DNA of 22,760 bases from a virus: positions 1-22,760 of the IMG/VR virus record IMGVR_UViG_3300027852_000862; one strand, written 5' to 3'. The notes beneath the pieces are model-generated. The model had not been told where the DNA came from. It did not search any database and saw only the letters and a program-made list of their open reading frames with translations. Shown here piece after piece: positions 21,564 through 22,760 of the stretch. The first letter of the stretch is position 1, and every line of letters begins with the position of its first letter. The position numbers and the translations under genes are program-made.

Positions 21564-22760
21564 CAGGCGACCCCCAGCTGCTTGGCGGCCTCGGCGCCGG
21601 CCGCGGTCCCCGGCATGGGCGTCCCGCTCACCGGTGCGATGGCCGGGGCGGCACCGGTCGGCGCACTCGGCTTGGACGGCTCATCATCCGCAGGATCAGG
21701 CGTCCCGAAGAACTTGCCCAGGCCGGGGAGGTTGAGCTGGCCGGCGGCGTGGTCGATGAGCCCGGGCACGTCGTTGATGGCCCCTGGGGCCTCGACCGCG
21801 GCCTTGGCGATGGTGAGGCCGAGCTCGATGCTCTCCTGCACGCGCTTCATCTGCAGGCCTTCGGAGGTCCGCTCCATGCTGTAGGGCTCGATCTCGATGG
21901 CCAGGTCCTCGAAGACCGTGCCCTTCTTCTCGAGCTTCTCTCCGCTCCCGCCCTGGTACATGAGCCCGGTGCCCTCGGGGAGCACGGCCGGGTCGATGCC
22001 GAGCTCCTCGGCGGCCTCGGGCGGCAGGGGGACCATGATCTTGGGGTCGTGCCAGATGTACCAGGCCACGGCCGAGAGCATCTTCCCCGTGTTGCCCTGG
22101 AAGTTGCCCTTGTGCATGGCCAGGCGGAGGGCGCCGGCCTCGGACGCGATGGCCGACTCCGTCGCGGTCCCGCCGGTGAGCAGGCCCTTCTTGTTCTGGC
22201 TGGTGCCCGAGGTCTCCTCCTCGTTCGAGGTGAAGAACTCGACCGCGGTGATGAGTTGGGCGGTGGGTCCGCCCCAGTTGAACTCGCTCACGGCATGCTG
22301 GACCGGCATCTTGGAACTGATGCCCAGGCTGCCCACGCTCCCGCTGCCGATGGCCCGGATCCTCGCGGCCACGGTGTTGTTCTGGGCCAGGATCGCACTC
22401 TTGTAGTTGCGGATCGCGCGGACCAGGGCCTTGCCGGCGGTGACGCGCGCGCGGCGCTGGTTGTCCGAAGCCATGAGGGGCGCCAGGCGCTTCGAGCTCG
22501 AGGGGATCGGCACACCGCCGTAGACCTGGTAGGGGCCGGTCTTGGGCCCGAAGAAGGGCCGCGGCTCCCGGAGCTCGAGGCCGCCGTCCTCGCCGCCCAT
22601 GATGGTGAAGATGGACCCGTGGTAGCGGCGGTCACCCTTGGCCTTCTTGCCCTCGGGGGTGTTGGGGTAGTAGTGGGGAACCCAGACGCACCAGACCTCG
22701 AGCATGGTGTCGTTGGTGTCCTCGTTGAAGCTCTCGCCGGTGGCGGCCTCATAGACAGCC
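21563..22760 (-). CDS. Portal protein (C-terminal part; 5' end beyond right edge)
   Basis: The frame is open to the right edge, giving 398 visible residues, so the N terminus is outside the window. The sequence has the portal-like segment GTATESAIASEAGALRLAMHK followed by NTGKMLSAVAWYIWHDP. Near the end comes FEDLAIEIEPYSMERTSEGLQ, matching the beta-strand, short turn and long-helix arrangement seen in podovirus portals. The last roughly 70 residues are Pro/Ala/Gly-rich and probably disordered. Portals form the 12-subunit ring through which DNA is packaged and ejected, and bind the adaptor. Gene order (then scaffold, capsid, adaptor) agrees. The Met at 22703-22705 is not the true start because in-frame codons continue upstream. 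The large terminase gene is expected just outside the window but is not seen. Confidence 0.85.
   Translation of the reverse strand, partial: AVYEAATGESFNEDTNDTMLEVWCVWVPHYYPNTPEGKKAKGDRRYHGSIFTIMGGEDGGLELREPRPFFGPKTGPYQVYGGVPIPSSSKRLAPLMASDNQRRARVTAGKALVRAIRNYKSAILAQNNTVAARIRAIGSGSVGSLGISSKMPVQHAVSEFNWGGPTAQLITAVEFFTSNEEETSGTSQNKKGLLTGGTATESAIASEAGALRLAMHKGNFQGNTGKMLSAVAWYIWHDPKIMVPLPPEAAEELGIDPAVLPEGTGLMYQGGSGEKLEKKGTVFEDLAIEIEPYSMERTSEGLQMKRVQESIELGLTIAKAAVEAPGAINDVPGLIDHAAGQLNLPGLGKFFGTPDPADDEPSKPSAPTGAAPAIAPVSGTPMPGTAAGAEAAKQLGVA

Noticed and set aside
659-22706. The palindrome CTCGAG occurs about 65 times by eye, versus roughly 8 expected from base composition.
   Set aside because: In the giant gene about 30 of 33 copies are in-frame CTC-GAG (Leu-Glu), explained by preferred Leu and Glu codons and many Leu-Glu pairs. 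Not taken as a packaging or recognition signal.
1-22760. Search for tRNA genes, CRISPR arrays, insertion sequences and attachment sites.
   Set aside because: No cloverleaf-like segment, regularly spaced repeat, transposase or flanking direct repeat was recognised. Coding sequence fills almost the entire window.

Overview
The window is a GC-rich (roughly two-thirds G+C by eye) stretch of a double-stranded DNA phage or prophage. It holds the structural and virion-assembly block of what is most likely a short-tailed (podovirus-like) virus. All confident genes lie on the minus strand, so the functional order runs from position 22760 down to 171. The host was probably a Gram-negative (two-membrane) bacterium, inferred from a lipoprotein with spanin-like architecture at the end of the operon. 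No host can be named from the sequence.

Layout in transcription order: portal (C-terminal part, cut by the right edge), a small conserved-looking protein, a scaffold-like acidic helical protein, the major capsid protein, and a small beta-rich decoration-like protein. A strong GC hairpin follows. Next come a head-tail adaptor candidate, two small beta-rich proteins of unknown role, and a 1,501-residue tail nozzle/tail-tubular-B-like protein that appears to carry a LamG-like (concanavalin-fold) insertion. After these are a small basic protein, a 204-aa Gly/Ala-rich ejection-protein candidate, a 500-aa helical internal-virion-protein candidate, and an 8.4-kb gene for a 2,805-aa giant protein. 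The block ends with three small membrane or lipoprotein genes that look like part of a lysis or envelope cassette. A short plus-strand open frame (about 2-163) may be the end of a converging gene.

The genes form one very compact transcription unit. Neighbours overlap by ATGA, TGATG or TAATG at most junctions, and several overlapped starts lack a Shine-Dalgarno sequence, which suggests translational coupling. The only gaps larger than 20 bases between minus-strand genes are 56 bases before the capsid gene and 72 bases after the decoration gene. No long-tail genes (sheath, tube, tape measure), no tRNA, no CRISPR array and no insertion sequence were seen. Terminase, replication genes and a recognisable endolysin are not in the window.

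The most unusual item is the 2,805-aa protein. It has an N-terminal Gly-rich membrane-like region, a zincin-type HELFH motif at residues 411-415, long disordered and coiled-coil linkers, two clamp-box-like motifs near residues 1205-1223, and a long helical C-terminal part. This fits the published idea of 'polyvalent proteins', which are giant multi-domain proteins injected with phage DNA. Other items worth a look are the lectin-like insertion in the nozzle, the unimolecular-spanin-like lipoprotein, and the hairpin after the capsid genes.
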